Below are positions 1 to 11,689 of a DNA stretch of 64,000 bases, in pieces. The translations under genes and the position numbers were made by a program. A model generated the notes under the pieces. It saw only the letters and a program-made list of their open reading frames with translations. It ran no database searches and was not told the origin of the DNA. This DNA is from Psococerastis gibbosa (Eukaryota > Arthropoda > Insecta > Psocodea > Psocidae). Location: contig OZ020489.1 in the NCBI GenBank assembly GCA_963971405.1, positions 31,336,290-31,400,289 on the forward strand, written 5' to 3'. How positions within the stretch are numbered: position 1 is the stretch's first letter; each line of letters begins with the position of its first letter.

Positions 1-67
1 GTCTTTAATGTCTGCTAAAACGTCAATTTCACATTTCTCATTGACCATTGACGTATGTGGAAACACC
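1..67. repeat. Right arm of a palindromic MITE cut by the window edge
   Basis: The sequence matches the right arm of the complete 142-bp element at 12027-12168 (TCTGCTA..ACGTCAATTTCA..ATTGACCATTGACGT.TGTGGAAAC.CCGCC). The left half lies outside the window. Confidence 0.75.
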
Positions 68-1140
68 GCCAAAACGACATTACAGCACGAGTTTACATTA
101 TTTCCTACTTTATAAATCATACAAACAAAGGAAGCATTCGAGAGTGGCCAAAATAACCAATATGAATGGTAAACCCTTTATAAAAAAAATTTACTCACCC
201 ATTGTCGTTAATGGACAGCTCAGGCTACAAAACTGTGATCGATAGGCTATAGGAACAATAAATAGCCAACGTCACACACAATATCTAAAAAGGAGAATGG
301 AGGAGGAATGAATGGCAATATAGGTCCAGGAATGAGAAGGTATAGGGGACAGGCTAGTTATATCAGTGACACAAGATTATGGAGTGGCTATATACAGTCC
401 AGCACATTCCAAAACTGACCTCCTCACCTCCAGCCCAATCTGGACCGGCTTTCCCCAGCTTTCCTGACCTGTTTACCTTATGGAGGTATTAGGTACCCAA
501 AATACCAGGCAGGGGCCGTTTTGTAGACGCTCAGCTATGTGGTTGTCTCGCGTGCCCAAGCAGCAGGCTCAATTTACATTTTTCTGGCGCCCAACGATCT
601 CCCGACGATTTTGTCAAATGAATAGTGGCGCTTGTTTGCCTGGGCTTCAAGAGTTATGAGCATTTTATAATGTTGATCCGTATCAAAGCGAGTGATCTTA
701 AATTAAGAACCGAGCATGACTTTCTGATGAGAGCAACCTGCAAGGATATTATATTGTCGGTCCACGAATATATTTTAGGCTTTATATAAGATTCAAATCA
801 GACACGAAGCTATATTTTTCTTTGGTCATTATTTAGTTATACAGTAGCGTAATGTCTAGTCTGGAATTCATCAGAAATTCGGAACTATTGTCAACCATAG
901 AAATACATTATATATCAACTCGAACGGCGGGAGCCATAATATCCCTTACGGGGCACCCGTTCACCATAATCCAACTGTCAGAGATAAGTACCAACGTAAA
1001 AAATATCGAAGTCTTACACATTGCAGCATACTGCATAGCAGAACGGATGCCTGGACCCGGTCAAAACTCTGTATTTAGCTTGTGCAAGCTATTTTCCCAG
1101 CGAAATTGCGTACTTATCTTGTGCAGGCTACACTAGCAGC
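68..1140. other. No recognisable feature
   Basis: AT-rich sequence with only short chance reading frames, including a 94-codon frame at 852-1136 without domain signal. No repeat shared with the rest of the window was noticed. Confidence 0.5.
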
Positions 1141-1166
1141 CATATTGATAACTGTCTGCAGCCATG

Positions 1167-1510
1167 GGGTGTTTTCAACACGCGGAATTATCGCCACAGA
1201 GCAAACAGACTGGAATATCGACTTCGATGGCCAGGTGGTAACTTACTTGCACTTGTGCGAGTCTTTACACGCCATGCGATCGGAGACGTATCGTAGCACA
1301 ACACAGGTACTAACCTACAGAGGCGACTGAAGAAGTCAATCAGATACATTCATTAAATTGTTTGTATGCGATTAATCTTAACAAAAAAAAAAAAAAAGGA
1401 AATTTTCAACAGCCTTGGTCCCTGTCCTCTTTGGCTAAAAGTACTGTTTGTGTTGACACGGCATGCTATACTTTTGTAAAAGATAAAGCCGGTCCTAGGT
1501 TCAAGGGTAG
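1167..1510 (+). repeat. Repeat H copy 1, interrupted by a SINE-2 insertion
   Basis: Bases 1167-1218 and 1398-1510 match 2846-2987 collinearly (GGATTATCGCCACAGAGCAA, then CAACAGCC, CTCTTTGGCTA, TTTTGTAAAAGATAAA). The break coincides with SINE-2, so 2846-2987 acts as the unoccupied site. Family unknown. Confidence 0.75.
1219..1397 (+). mobile_element. SINE-2 copy a (full length, A-rich tail)
   Basis: Starts GACTTCGATGGCCAGGTGG, continues through GATCGGAGACGT and GACTGAAGA.GTCAATC to ACATTCATTAAATTGTTTGT, and ends in a run of 15 A. The related copies at 38671, 44288 and 30876 (minus) share the same start and end. Inserted in repeat H. The head looks loosely tRNA-like (GGTGGTA), but no canonical B box is visible. 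Confidence 0.75.
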
Positions 1511-2143
1511 ATTTTTCTCTTCATTTTCCACTCGTGTTCAAGTTCACGACATAAAATGAAAAAGGGAAAATGAAGGTTTGAGTGCAAGCAACTTTGAATT
1601 TGAAGTAATGTTCAGCTCGTTTTTGCAAGACTCGAAACTGTCCAACTATTCTTCATTAGCCTCCCTTCGTTTCCCCCACTTCTTCGCAACTTTGTTTTTT
1701 CCTCGGGAAAATCCTCCCCAGTCGCCACCAATCTGCTGGTCTATGTGCTTCTTCATGACACTCCATCGGTGTGTCAACATCCAGGCGTGAACGTATATGA
1801 ATGATTAGACGAGAGGAAGTAGCCGGGGAATTGGCAAAGGTGGTCAAAGGAAATGTGACCGGGTTTGTAGGGTTAAAACATAAAAAAGGAAATAACGGCA
1901 AATGAAATGTACAATCCAACACATGCAAGCTTTGTCAATTGCTAGATTTAGACGCCACTTTATTATGACGAGAACCAATATTTTATTTATAACAATAATG
2001 TTAGTTTTAACTTTGATTCAAGTAAGATAGGCGACAGATTTTGCAGGATGGATCTGCTGATTCCGGACTCCACCGCAATATTCCCGCCATTATTTAAAAT
2101 TACACACTGTTATACTGTATTAAAAGGAAAAGATGCACAGTAA
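1511..2143. other. No recognisable feature
   Basis: AT-rich DNA. Overlapping antiparallel frames at 1578-1790 (+) and 1656-1928 (-) show no domain and no codon pattern supporting coding. Confidence 0.5.
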
Positions 2144-2146
2144 TAT

Positions 2147-2533
2147 GGTGGGGTTTCCACCGACCGGCTAGGGCTAAATACAAATACGGTGACGTGGTAG
2201 CAGACACTCAAGACTTAGGCGGGGTTTCCACCGACCTCGCATTGCAGAATGCAAATGACATTGACGGAAATGGTTGTTTTCCTCTATGCCATAGTTAAAA
2301 TTGATGAATGATCATAGAGTAAAATCACAAACTAAAATTAAAAAATGGCTTCATGGGATGTGTTAAGTACAAACATTTTAATAGATTTCTATAAAAAGAA
2401 AAATTCAAATTTCCGTCAATGTCATTTGCATTCTGCAATGCGAGGTCGGTGGAAACCCCGCCTAAGTCTTGAATGTCTGCTACCACGTCACCGTATTTGT
2501 ATTTAGCCCTAGCCGGTCGGTGGAAACCACACC
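2147..2533. mobile_element. GGCGGGG-type palindromic MITE (family A), copy 1
   Basis: Left arm of about 125 bases (GGTGGGGTTTCCACCGACC, GACGTGGTAGCAGACA, GACCTCGCATTGCAGAATG) and a matching inverted right arm flank a core with the words CTCTATGCCATAGTTAAA and AAAATGGCTTCATGGGA. Flanked by TAT on both sides, a possible 3-bp target-site duplication. Too short to encode a transposase; PIF/Harbinger-like by terminal GG..CC and 3-bp flanks (inference). Confidence 0.85.
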
Positions 2534-2845
2534 TATGCAATGAAAACATTTTAAGTTCGATTTTGAATCCCGAAAGGTAAAAAAACGCCCGGGAATTCTA
2601 CCTTTTTTTGAATAAAATTGAAAACATGGTTTCCTACTACCGGTATTAAAACACAATAACAGGCGGATAAGACAAGGATCTATGAGGTTTCCTCAAGAAT
2701 GGACGCGGAAGGCAGAAAACCATTGATACTCGCACCTGGAATATGCTGATGGTAACAAAGGGCAAGAGCCAGATGGCTTATCTCAAGTGGGGGCGACAAT
2801 ACCTTGTGACAGTGCGGACAGCTTCCCAATCCCGGATTACACCAA

Positions 2846-2987
2846 GACGCGGGATTATCGCCACAGAGCAAACAGACTGGACTATGGGAAATGTTCAACA
2901 GCCCTGTCCTCTTTGGCTACAAGTGCTGTTTGTTTTGACACTGCATGTTATACTTTTGTAAAAGATAAAATCGGTCGTAGGTTCAAG
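2846..2987 (+). repeat. Repeat H copy 2 (uninterrupted)
   Basis: Collinear with the two halves of the repeat at 1167-1510 but without the SINE-2. It provides the pre-insertion state of that locus. Confidence 0.75.
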
Positions 2988-3499
2988 TGTTTGATTCGCC
3001 CATTAACTTTACAATGAAGTTTATGTTTATTTATAGCCATTTTGCCAATATTTGCAATAAAAGTGCAACAATGGATTTTTAAGCGTCCGTTTTCTGTTTG
3101 AAAATTCACACGAAATATAGATTGTAGGGCTACAAACGGAGTCTCATTGAATCGAAGAAAGGTTGCTCTACATTTGCACATGCACATTATTAATTTGAAA
3201 TGAAATGAAAAACGGCTTTATATTAGGCGAGCTTTAGCCTCGAAGGGCTACTCTACAAGCTAACCAATTTACAATTAATTTTATTTTTCACATAATTCTA
3301 GTTAGCAAGATTTCATACAGTATTATATTGTAGTACATAGTGGTGTATATTCAAAAATATTAGCATACAGTTGCACTAAATGTGCGCCAGGTTTCTTCTG
3401 ATGTTCAAACCTTTTCTTTTTTTTAGACAATAATACATCATGGATGTTATAGCTTAATATTGTCATTATTTTTTCTATTTTTTAATAAATACCGGTACA
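2988..3499. other. AT-rich spacer with one short shared motif
   Basis: Bases 3222-3264 carry, in inverse orientation, the same 43-base stretch as 56519-56565 (GGTTAGC..GTAGAGTAGCCC TTCGAGGCTAAAGC). Otherwise nothing recognised. Confidence 0.5.
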
Positions 3500-3713
3500 T
3501 AAATAAATAAATAATGACATTTTGTTGTATTGCTAAGGCCAACCAAGCGGAGTCGGGGGTATAAAGTCCTCTCTTACACTCAACTAGGAAGGTCCGGGAT
3601 CGCCTTCTTTACATGCCCGGAAGCATGGCCAGAAAATGTAGCAAGTGCGGGACTCGAACCAACAGCCTATTGTGTGAAAGTCGGAGTCCGTATCACTACT
3701 CCTGCCCTGTCCT
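3500..3713 (-). mobile_element. tRNA-derived SINE-1, copy 1 (near full length)
   Basis: Minus strand reads GTAGTGATACGGACTCCGA, a head with the B box GGTTCGAGTCC, then GCTACATTTTCTGGCCATGC, GGGCATGTAAAG, TAGTTGAGTGTAAGAGAGG, GGTTGGCCTTAGCAATA, and a TTTATT-repeat 3' tail. RNA polymerase III promoter boxes plus a simple-repeat tail define a SINE. Confidence 0.88.
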
Positions 3714-4266
3714 GGTATATGGGCTTCTTTCTAGACTACATATAGTGACAGGTAAATGTTATAGTGTAGTTAAAAATCACAGCTCTTACAAGTTGACATT
3801 CGGTTCCCGGCAAGATTAGTAGATCCATTGAGAGATATCTAAAGAATATTTTACTGGAAAAATTGTAGAATGCACCCCTTATACGAACAGAACCTAAGCT
3901 AGATAGAGATTGCTGTCAGACAGACAAAGCAATGCCATCTAGTAAATAAAATGAGTGCCATAATTAGGTAACGAGCTGTCAGCAGGATGAAGGATGGTTT
4001 TGCCCGCAATCATGTCGTCACCATCGCCAACAAAACAAACAAAAATCAACTAAATTAAAACACACAATGTACTCAACACTAATCACCTCCCATTTTCCAC
4101 ATGCGTATTTCCGGTCATTAGTTTTGTGGTTTTCTCGGACATATACGGACTTTGACTTGCAAGATAAGATAATATGCAGCGCGCTTTGCATGATGCCTTG
4201 TTTCGGTGACAGATGTGTTTATTGCTGATAACCTACGGACATTTTATTACAGTACGAGCGCCGTAA
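3714..4266. other. No recognisable feature
   Basis: Unassigned AT-rich DNA; no shared repeat noticed. Confidence 0.45.
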
Positions 4267-5035
4267 AGTCTACTTCAACATTCGTTCTGGCCAAAAACTC
4301 ATTTCCACATCACCATGAGGTAGAGTAAGTAGAACGTTTTTTTGACATGACAACGTCTAATAAATCGATGACCGCTGGCTGGAATACTGGGTGCATGTAA
4401 TAAAAAGTGTTACTCCGATGGGTGACACTCATCCGTGATGTTCATCCGTTACGCGGGGGTGGAAACATGAGGAGGTGCGCCCAAATTTGACGATTTTCAT
4501 CGAAAATAGGCCTTTTCCGGCCGCTTTTTTGGGGGTGTTCATAACAATTTGAGAACTTGACTACTTTAGTTCTTTCTCACTATTCTTACTATTTTCAGAC
4601 ATATATTCAGTTTTACTATCAGTCTCCTAGTTCAGGCTCAGTGAGTATATAAGTCATCCGTGTTTCGGCGGAAAACAGGTTGAAAGGTACTTTTCCAATT
4701 ACGTGCATAGAGTAAACAAATTCCACAGCCTGCAATTTTCAATGAATTTTTAATGTCGCATTAGAAGCAGTATGAAATAAGAGTTCAAACTAGTATAAAA
4801 ACATAATTTCAAGATCACCCCTTCACCCAATAAACACGAGTGGAACCCGCGTAACGGATGAACATCACGGATGAGTGTCACCCATCGGAGTAACACTTTT
4901 TCGTACATGCATCCAGTATTCCAGCAAGCGGGCATCCATTTATTAGACGTTATCACGTCAAAAAACGTTCTCCTTACTCTATCTCATGATGATGTGGAAA
5001 TGAGTTTTTGGCCAGAACGAATGCTGAAGTAGACT
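4267..5035. mobile_element. Foldback element with ~195-bp inverted arms
   Basis: Bases 4267-4459 reappear inverted at 4844-5035: AGTCTACTTCAACATTCGTT against its complement, then TCTGGCCAAAAACTCATTTC, GACACTCATCCGTGATG and TTCATCCGTTACGCGGG. The interior of about 385 bp is AT-rich with no frame that looks like a transposase. Only one copy here, so the exact ends and duplication are uncertain. Confidence 0.85.
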
Positions 5036-5040
5036 AAAAC

Positions 5041-5298
5041 TGAGGAGCGTCTGAGCAAACGCGAAAAAGGACAACAAAAATCGGTAATTGAGATAAGATT
5101 AGATGCTGATGGTGGAAGATGGTATATTTCACAGGTTTGAGTGAGACTGAGCAAAAAAAAAAAAAGTATGAGCCAGTCATTTTAATTGTTCAAAACTCAT
5201 GGTCCAAGCAAAAACTAATATAGCCAAGGAATGGTTTTTCGTCAATTGCGAAAAATGTGATTTGAGTCCTTTGTTCGCGTTTGCTCAGACGCTCCTCA
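5041..5298. mobile_element. 258-bp MITE with perfect 25-bp terminal inverted repeats
   Basis: Starts TGAGGAGCGTCTGAGCAAAC and ends with its exact complement (GTTTGCTCAGACGCTCCTCA). The inner 200 bp is AT-rich and includes an A-run. It abuts the foldback element ending at 5035. Superfamily undetermined. Confidence 0.85.
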
Positions 5299-5396
5299 AC
5301 TATTGATTTTACAAAAAAAAATATTTACACATAAATTATAGGAAATTTTCTCGAGTTTAATTTGTTGTATGGGTATTTTTATTATAAAAGGAGATA

Positions 5397-5569
5397 CAGT
5401 AGAATCCGTTTATTATGAAATCGAAGGGAATGGACAAGCACGTCATAATCAGCAGATGTATATAAAGTGTATATACAAAGCCTTAATGTAAACCAAACTT
5501 CCTTGTGTAATTACGTCATAATAGGCGGTTGGTCAGTATAGGCGGAGTCATAATAAACGGATTCTACTG
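5397..5569. mobile_element. 173-bp pogo/Tc1-mariner-like MITE
   Basis: Begins CAGTAGAATCCGTTTATTAT and ends with the complement (AATAAACGGATTCTACTG), flanked by TA on both sides (5395-5396, 5570-5571). A CAGT start with TA duplication is typical of pogo/Tigger-type elements. No transposase. Confidence 0.82.
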
Positions 5570-5835
5570 TATTGTCAAAAAACTGTTTTTATACGCCATT
5601 TTTCCAAGATGGCGGCTCGAGCGGCAAAGATAGGAGGGTGCAAAGTTGAAATTCGTAAAAAGCACATCGAAATCTATAAAATCACCAATTTTCAAAACTC
5701 CCGGAAAACTTTTCAGGTAACCTCATTTTTTAGCACCAAATGACTCTACTATCTACGATAATGCTAATCAACACTTTTTACGACAAATCAACCATTATAA
5801 GATGGCATCCAGTCAAAGTGAAAATAATTTTATAA

Positions 5836-6214
5836 GGTGCCCATTCCATTGACCGGCTAGGGCTATTTCCAACAACGGTGACGTGGTAGCAGACATTCAA
5901 GACTTAGGTGGCGTTTCCACTGACCTCGCATTGCAGAAGTGACGGAAATGTTTATTTTCCTCTATGCCATAGTTAAAATTGATCAATGATCATACAGTAA
6001 AATCACAAACAAACTAAAATTAAAAAATGGCTTCATGGGATATGTTAATTACAAACATTTTAATAGATTTCCATTTAAAAAAAAAAAACTATTCCGTCAA
6101 TGTCATTTGCAATCTGCAATGCGAGGTCGGTGGAAACGCCACCTAAGTCTTGAATGTCTGCTACCACGTCATCGTTTTTGGAAATAGCCCTAGCCGGTCA
6201 ATGGAATGGACGCC
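5836..6214. mobile_element. GGCGGGG-type palindromic MITE (family A), copy 2
   Basis: Same architecture and core as the copy at 2147-2533 (CTAGGGCTA, GACGTGGTAGCAGACATTCA, CTCTATGCCATAGTTAAA, AAAATGGCTTCATGGGA). Terminal 20 bases have drifted (GGTGCCCATTCCATTGACC) but both ends match each other. Flanked by TAA on each side. Confidence 0.85.
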
Positions 6215-7028
6215 TAAGTAAAAGTTCATAGTCGGCATTGTTTGGAACACAAGAGTGTTTTGTGTGTTGATGTTGTGGTCGGGAAAATAACGAAGAATTT
6301 TTTATTTTTTATTGAATACATAGCGTAGGTAGCGTATAGAGGAAAAGCAGGGTCTGCGGAATCTCCCTACACCTGATCAGCCAGAGCTGATTTTTAGTTC
6401 TATGCAGCGAAAACGCTAAAAAGGCATTCGTCTTGTCACCTCAGAAATATTATCAGAAGCGCACAATATAAGATTGTTGCAAAGCGATCAAGATGTTGAC
6501 ACTTTTCAAGTCACCCGAGGCTAAATAAATATTTGGTAGGGCAGACAAGTAAATATGGAGATGCGGTATATCGCGTTGTATCACTCCACCCTCCTACACC
6601 ATTGAAATCGCTCTAGGGGTGATTTTTACCCCTCATGATTCCTCCAATTTTTGCCACTGGGGACTGTTGTATAGGGTGATTACAACTACCCAAGGACGGT
6701 TAATTCAATATTTTGAGACCACATTAGATATACCCTTTCTCTGCTATCGTGGCTAAATAGATAACAATCTAACGATCTGCCGCTGGGCGAGGGTTAAGGT
6801 GATTCTTCAAACTGTAGGGAAATTACAGCTCTCTCGACTTGGAACGTTACGGGAAATTATTTTTGAGCTAGTTTCAGGGGTGTACTTAACTTACTTACTT
6901 AACTCCTGTATTAATTTTATATATATGTTTTCAGCATTTCTGCTGTAAGGGGAGGGGGTGAGTCGGTTTCTTAACTTGAGGCACCATAAGGTCAGACTCC
7001 TTCCCTCAGGGAGAAGAGGAGTGGACTG
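6215..7028. other. No recognisable feature
   Basis: Unassigned sequence; no reading frame or shared repeat noticed. Confidence 0.45.
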
Positions 7029-7180
7029 ACAGGGTGGACCTCCTAATTATAGTGGATTCTGAACCACTTGGGCAACATAGTAAAGTCCCTGCAGTTGATT
7101 CGGAGGTGATTAGGACTCAGACAAGTACTTAGACTGACTGGTAGTCCGCCCCAATGTTTCCCTGCCAACATTGTCGAGAA
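7029..7180 (+). repeat. Repeat I, copy 1
   Basis: Shares GTGGACCTCCT.ATTATAG, TGGATTC.GA.CCACTTGGG, GTGA..AGGAC and ATGTTTCCCT with 8127-8245. Two diverged copies about 1.1 kb apart; family and function unknown. Confidence 0.65.
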
Positions 7181-8126
7181 GTCTTTCCATCGGTGCTACT
7201 TAACTTCAGGCATCATTTTTGGTGAGAATATAGTAACAAAACCCAACAGATTGCTTCCTCAAAGAGTACATGCAGGACAATTTGACCACCACTATCTTCC
7301 ATGAATAAAAACACCCCAAAATAAGTATTTTTCAATTTCCATTACAACAGTCAATGTGCAAGAAGTATATAATTTTAGCGTTTTGGGGCGATAGTGCCGG
7401 GGGCGCTCATGTGCACTGAGCATACGTAGATATAAATGCCGGGAGGCCTACCCAGACACGGTCCATTGCACCAGCACAATTACTGGTAGTGTCCCCTCTT
7501 CTGCGGTCAGCCCAGAAATAACGTACCTTGACTACCTGAATGCCTTTTGATGATGTTCACCTTCGAGATGCTTCAGATCCGATACGGGCTCATCTCGTCA
7601 ACTTCTACATAGCTTTCAGCGCCTCTGGGGTGAAATAAACATACTACATTAACTAGAGAAAGGAAGATATGCCAACATGGACTGGAACGTGATTTGAACC
7701 CCCTAATCTCCACTTTACCTGGGTGCTATGCTGTATGGTTGTATGCGGTATGATTAATATAAATCGTTTAGTAGTAAAACTAGTTCCATTTTGGTTGTAA
7801 CCATCAGGTATCAAGCACACTCGACTGAGTTGCTGGCAACAAGATTATGTTTCTACGTATATCACTAATTGACGTATCAAATGCACCCTTAAGTGCCTTT
7901 TTGGGAATAGCAAAACTTTGAATGACATATTAGAGGTTCTCAGTTTCCTGTGTTAAAGTGGGGAAAGTTAGGAAAAGGAAAATGGAAATTATTTAGGATT
8001 TACTTATTATTAAGACAGGGCGTGGATGATGTAGTAGTAGTAGTGTTCGTCGGGTTAATAACGACTTAGGCCTCATATTTGGGCCCATAGAGCGACTCCG
8101 ACTTGACTGTCCTGTGCCAGCCCATA
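7181..8126. other. No recognisable feature
   Basis: Mixed-composition sequence, somewhat GC-richer near 7380-7640, with no supported reading frame. Not seen elsewhere in the window. Confidence 0.4.
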
Positions 8127-8245
8127 GGACAGTGGACCTCCTGATTATAGTGGATTCCGAGCCACTTGGGAAACACAGTGAAGTCACATGATTGTTTCGG
8201 AGGTGACCAGGACAAGTCCTACCATGTTTCCCTACCGGCACTGTG
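8127..8245 (+). repeat. Repeat I, copy 2
   Basis: Diverged match to 7029-7180, see shared words there. Overlapping short frames on both strands are not preserved between the copies, arguing against coding. Confidence 0.6.
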
Positions 8246-9106
8246 CACACGACCAAGTTATCTGCAGCTTTGAACCTGCTCTGGTCCGCTGGATTCAACA
8301 TGGTATGGCGGCCGGTTGGGCGTGGATGATACTCACTTCCATAGCGATGTGCTTGAGGGCTTTCATTTACTCTAGCTGGAAGCCTATGTTAGTGACCTAA
8401 TGGAAATTCTGAAGAACAAAACAAGGACACACGGCAATACTAGTGACATCAGAGTGGAGGAGAAAAATAAAACATTCGCTGCAAACCAATCCTTAGATTG
8501 CAACTCAAGAAGAAGTGACATCAAAATCAAGGAGCCGGAAGGTGACGACTATACAATAGTTGATTGCTAAGTTCTTTTACTGCTAGAGTGAGTACTTAAT
8601 AATAATTCATAAACAATACATTAAATCAACCTGCAGAGCCTTTATAGTGTCTACCTTGAAAAGTGAAGGCGGTGTTGCCACAACCTTATTCTAAATGCCA
8701 TTGTGTAATATCCATACACCCAGGTGCTGTAAGGTATAAGGGAGAGCCTAAAACCTGTCAGGGAGGACTCGAAACCTGAGTCTATCGATCGGACTGGGTT
8801 GGGCCACATTAATTACGATCCAGTATGATAATTAGTCGGTTTATTATTATTCTATTGTTAACGTAGAAATGATTAATTGCACGTACGGTTGTCTGTCTGC
8901 CTTCATTACTTGTCCTTTTGTTCTGTGAGGAGAGAAAGTGTACAGATAATGATAATATCAAGTGAGCTTGGGCATTGGTGATTTCCCATTCGAGAGGGCG
9001 GTGAGTTTTGGAGTCTTTGTCTTGGGCAGGTGTTTTCTATCGAGATGTTCAGAGTTGAAGTCTAATATAATGTCTGGACGCAAGGCTGGACTAACTTTTC
9101 AATAGA
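8246..9106. other. No recognisable feature
   Basis: Unassigned sequence without supported frames or shared repeats. Confidence 0.4.
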
Positions 9107-9157
9107 TTTGAAAAGGTTGTTGGTTCGAGTCCCATACACATTTGCTACATTTTCTAG
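9107..9157 (+). mobile_element. SINE-1 fragment (B-box region)
   Basis: Contains AAAAGGTTGTTGGTTCGAGT and CCCATACACATTTGCTACAT, the middle of the tRNA-like head of SINE-1. The rest of the element is missing. Confidence 0.65.
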
Positions 9158-10620
9158 TAAAATCGAATTTGCTGGTTTCAATTCCAAGTCCGACTGTCCT
9201 CAAATAACCTATGATACAGTGGGAAACTAATGTTAAATTAGAAACAACAATTAATTAATTATTATAAATAATATAATCATCTTCTTCTTAGGCCGGTAAT
9301 CCTCAGCGCCGAAGGAATATATTTCTAAATAAGTTATCAATTATATAGTACCATTGTAACACAAAAATCCTATGGGTAAAAGTTAATAAAATCTCACTCG
9401 CACAGTAAACGCAATAGATGATGCATCATGTTTTCTATTTCACGTCTGTGTTAGCAAAGAATTTAGTTTAATTTGAAATCAATTTCATACCATTTAAAAT
9501 TATAAATTAAAGTAAAATTACCGTAAATTTTAAAGATTAATTGTAAAGCAATGTATTTTAGTTCAAAAGCCATTTTGTTATTTTTATTCTTCTTATTTTC
9601 GTCATTTTTTTAAGTCGTATTGTCAATTCATTAAAATTTTTGGTTATACTATTTAATTTATCCCCGTATTTGTCAATATAAATAAATAATAAATAAATAG
9701 AGTAAATTAGAAATAACAAGTAAATAAATACACAATATTGCCATTATTATTAAATGCTTATTATTTACTTGCCAATTATAATTTTAATGAGTTTTTCACT
9801 GTACTACGGGATATGTGTACTCCTATTGTAATTCAGTCTACTGGCTTATTAATGATTATGTACTTGACACTTTGTTCATTAAATCTCTGATCTCAAATCA
9901 TTGAACATTGTGACAGCTAAAGGTAGGCGTTAAGCTCCACAAAGAGATAGCGGAATAAGCAGTCTGGATTTCAAAAATATTTAGGTACTAGAAAACATCT
10001 CCAATAAAAAATATCGATTTGTATGATGTTATAAATAAGTAAGTACGTAGGCCGAGTTAATTTCAGAAATAGTTTCACACCACTATAAAATAAAACACAT
10101 GTTTTGGCTGTACTCCCTATATTTTTTAGAGGCGGAGTCGCACTAAAAGTCTCGTAAAACCTATGAACTACAGGTTCAGTGAGAAGGCAGGTGGATTTAT
10201 GGTACATAAACGTCGAGGTTTGCCTTTCTGTATGTGGTAGCCTGATTTAGATGGTAGCTTTCAGGATATAAAACCCAAGTATCGTGATTAATTCAAATTT
10301 CTGTATACTTTAAGAGCCAATACTGGTTTTCCCATATTTGATGATAACTTGAAAATGCGCATGTACTATAGTCCTTTTGTAGATAATTAATGTACCGAAG
10401 GGGTAAATCAAGTTATTTACTCTTTATGGTTTTTGCTTCATAAATGGAGGATATCAAGATATAATTCACGTCTAAATGATGTTAATACCTGCCTGTGCAC
10501 AGAGCTGAGGTGGGGGAAGAAAGACCGATGTCTCCAAGGAAAGTTACTATTTTGCAAATTTTTCGCTCCACTAGGAAAAGTACACGATGCAATTGCTATA
10601 TTTTAGTATAAAAGAAAGAA
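9158..10620. other. Very AT-rich spacer
   Basis: Especially AT-rich around 9230-9790, with short direct A/T words and no supported frame. Nothing else recognised. Confidence 0.5.
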
Positions 10621-10711
10621 CCGCCTGCTGTGTGTGCCCTCCGAAGCATGGCCAGAAAATGTAGCCGGTCTGGGACTCGAACCAACAACCTATTGGGTGA
10701 AAGTTGGAATT
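10621..10711 (-). mobile_element. SINE-1 fragment (5' half)
   Basis: Inverse SINE-1 head: GCATGGCCAGAAAATGTAGC, then GGACTCGAACCAACAACC (inverse B box) and GGGTGAAAGTTGGAAT. The 3' half of the SINE is absent. Confidence 0.78.
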
Positions 10712-10739
10712 ATATGTCTTTCATGCGTTTCTATGCCCT

Positions 10740-11232
10740 TAATAAGTCGTTTCTTAAGGCGGAATTATCCTACATACTATAAATAACACAAGAATCATTT
10801 CCTTTGGAAATTAAAGCCGCCTTATGAGTAAATAATTTCAAAACCAAGTAAATTATTTAGGTGGAATCATCCTACATACTGTAAATAACACTAGAATCAT
10901 TTCCTTTGGAACTTGAAGCAGGCTTATGAGTAAAGCATTCCGCAAAAGCAAGTTTAGAAATGGTTTAGGTGAAATCTTCCTACATGATTTAATTAACACA
11001 AGAATCATTTCCTTTAGAACCGCCTTATGAGTAAAGCATTCCAAAAGTAAGTTTAGAAATGGTTTAGGTGAAATCATCCTACATAATTTAATTAACACAA
11101 GAATCATTTCCTTTAGAACCGCCTTATGAGTAAAGCATTCCAAAAGTAAGTTTAGAAATGGTTTAGGTGAAATCATCCTACATAATTTAATTAGCACAAG
11201 AATCATTTCGAGTAAAGCATTCCAAAACTAAG
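10740..11232. repeat. Tandem repeat, unit ~99 bp, about 4.7 copies
   Basis: The word CCTACAT recurs at 10769, 10871, 10979, 11078 and 11177: spacings 102, 108, 99 and 99. Each unit holds AAGAATCATTTCCTTT, GCCTTATGAGTAAAGCATTC and TTTAGAAATGGTTTAGGTG. The last two 99-bp units are nearly identical and the outer ones are diverged. Because 99 is divisible by three, the minus strand shows a 117-codon repetitive frame (10853-11206), which is a by-product. Confidence 0.92.
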
Positions 11233-11689
11233 TAAATGATAAATACAGTAAATGGTACTTGAATGAAATGCGGATCTAAAGGGGCAATGTGTTTACTCAC
11301 AACTGGGACGGGGATAAAGAGCGCGTATGAGGTTATGAAAAGCGTTAAGTACGTGTTGGAGGGGTGACCCTAAGGACCCTTCATATTGCACATAGCTCGA
11401 GGGGTTCACTACCAATCTCAGCCATATGCTTCTTGCATTTACGCTCAAACCATCGCCATTAACCGCACATTTCAGCACCGTAAGACGTCCCGCATGACCA
11501 AGCACAAATTTTGGAATCGTATATAAGAACGCAGAGGTGCTGGATTATCCAAAACCAAAAAAGATTTAACGATATACTAGAGGATTATTTTAAGTTGCAG
11601 TAAAATTTACAAAAAAAAGGCCGAAAGTACTTCGGTGCCGGAATCTGCGCTTGTACCTTCGATTGAGATTGATGAAATGTTATGCGTTC
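11233..11689. other. No recognisable feature
   Basis: Moderately GC-richer 11290-11480, otherwise AT-rich. No supported frame. Confidence 0.4.

Noticed and set aside
852-1330. Two overlapping plus-strand frames of 94 and 82 codons
   Set aside because: The second runs into repeat H and SINE-2. Neither has a domain.
10853-11206. 117-codon frame with a repeated 33-residue block
   Set aside because: Created by the 99-bp tandem repeat having a length divisible by three. Outer units break the pattern.
10740-11232. CRISPR-like array
   Set aside because: The repeats are directly tandem with no unique spacers, the unit is 99 bp, and the context is animal DNA.
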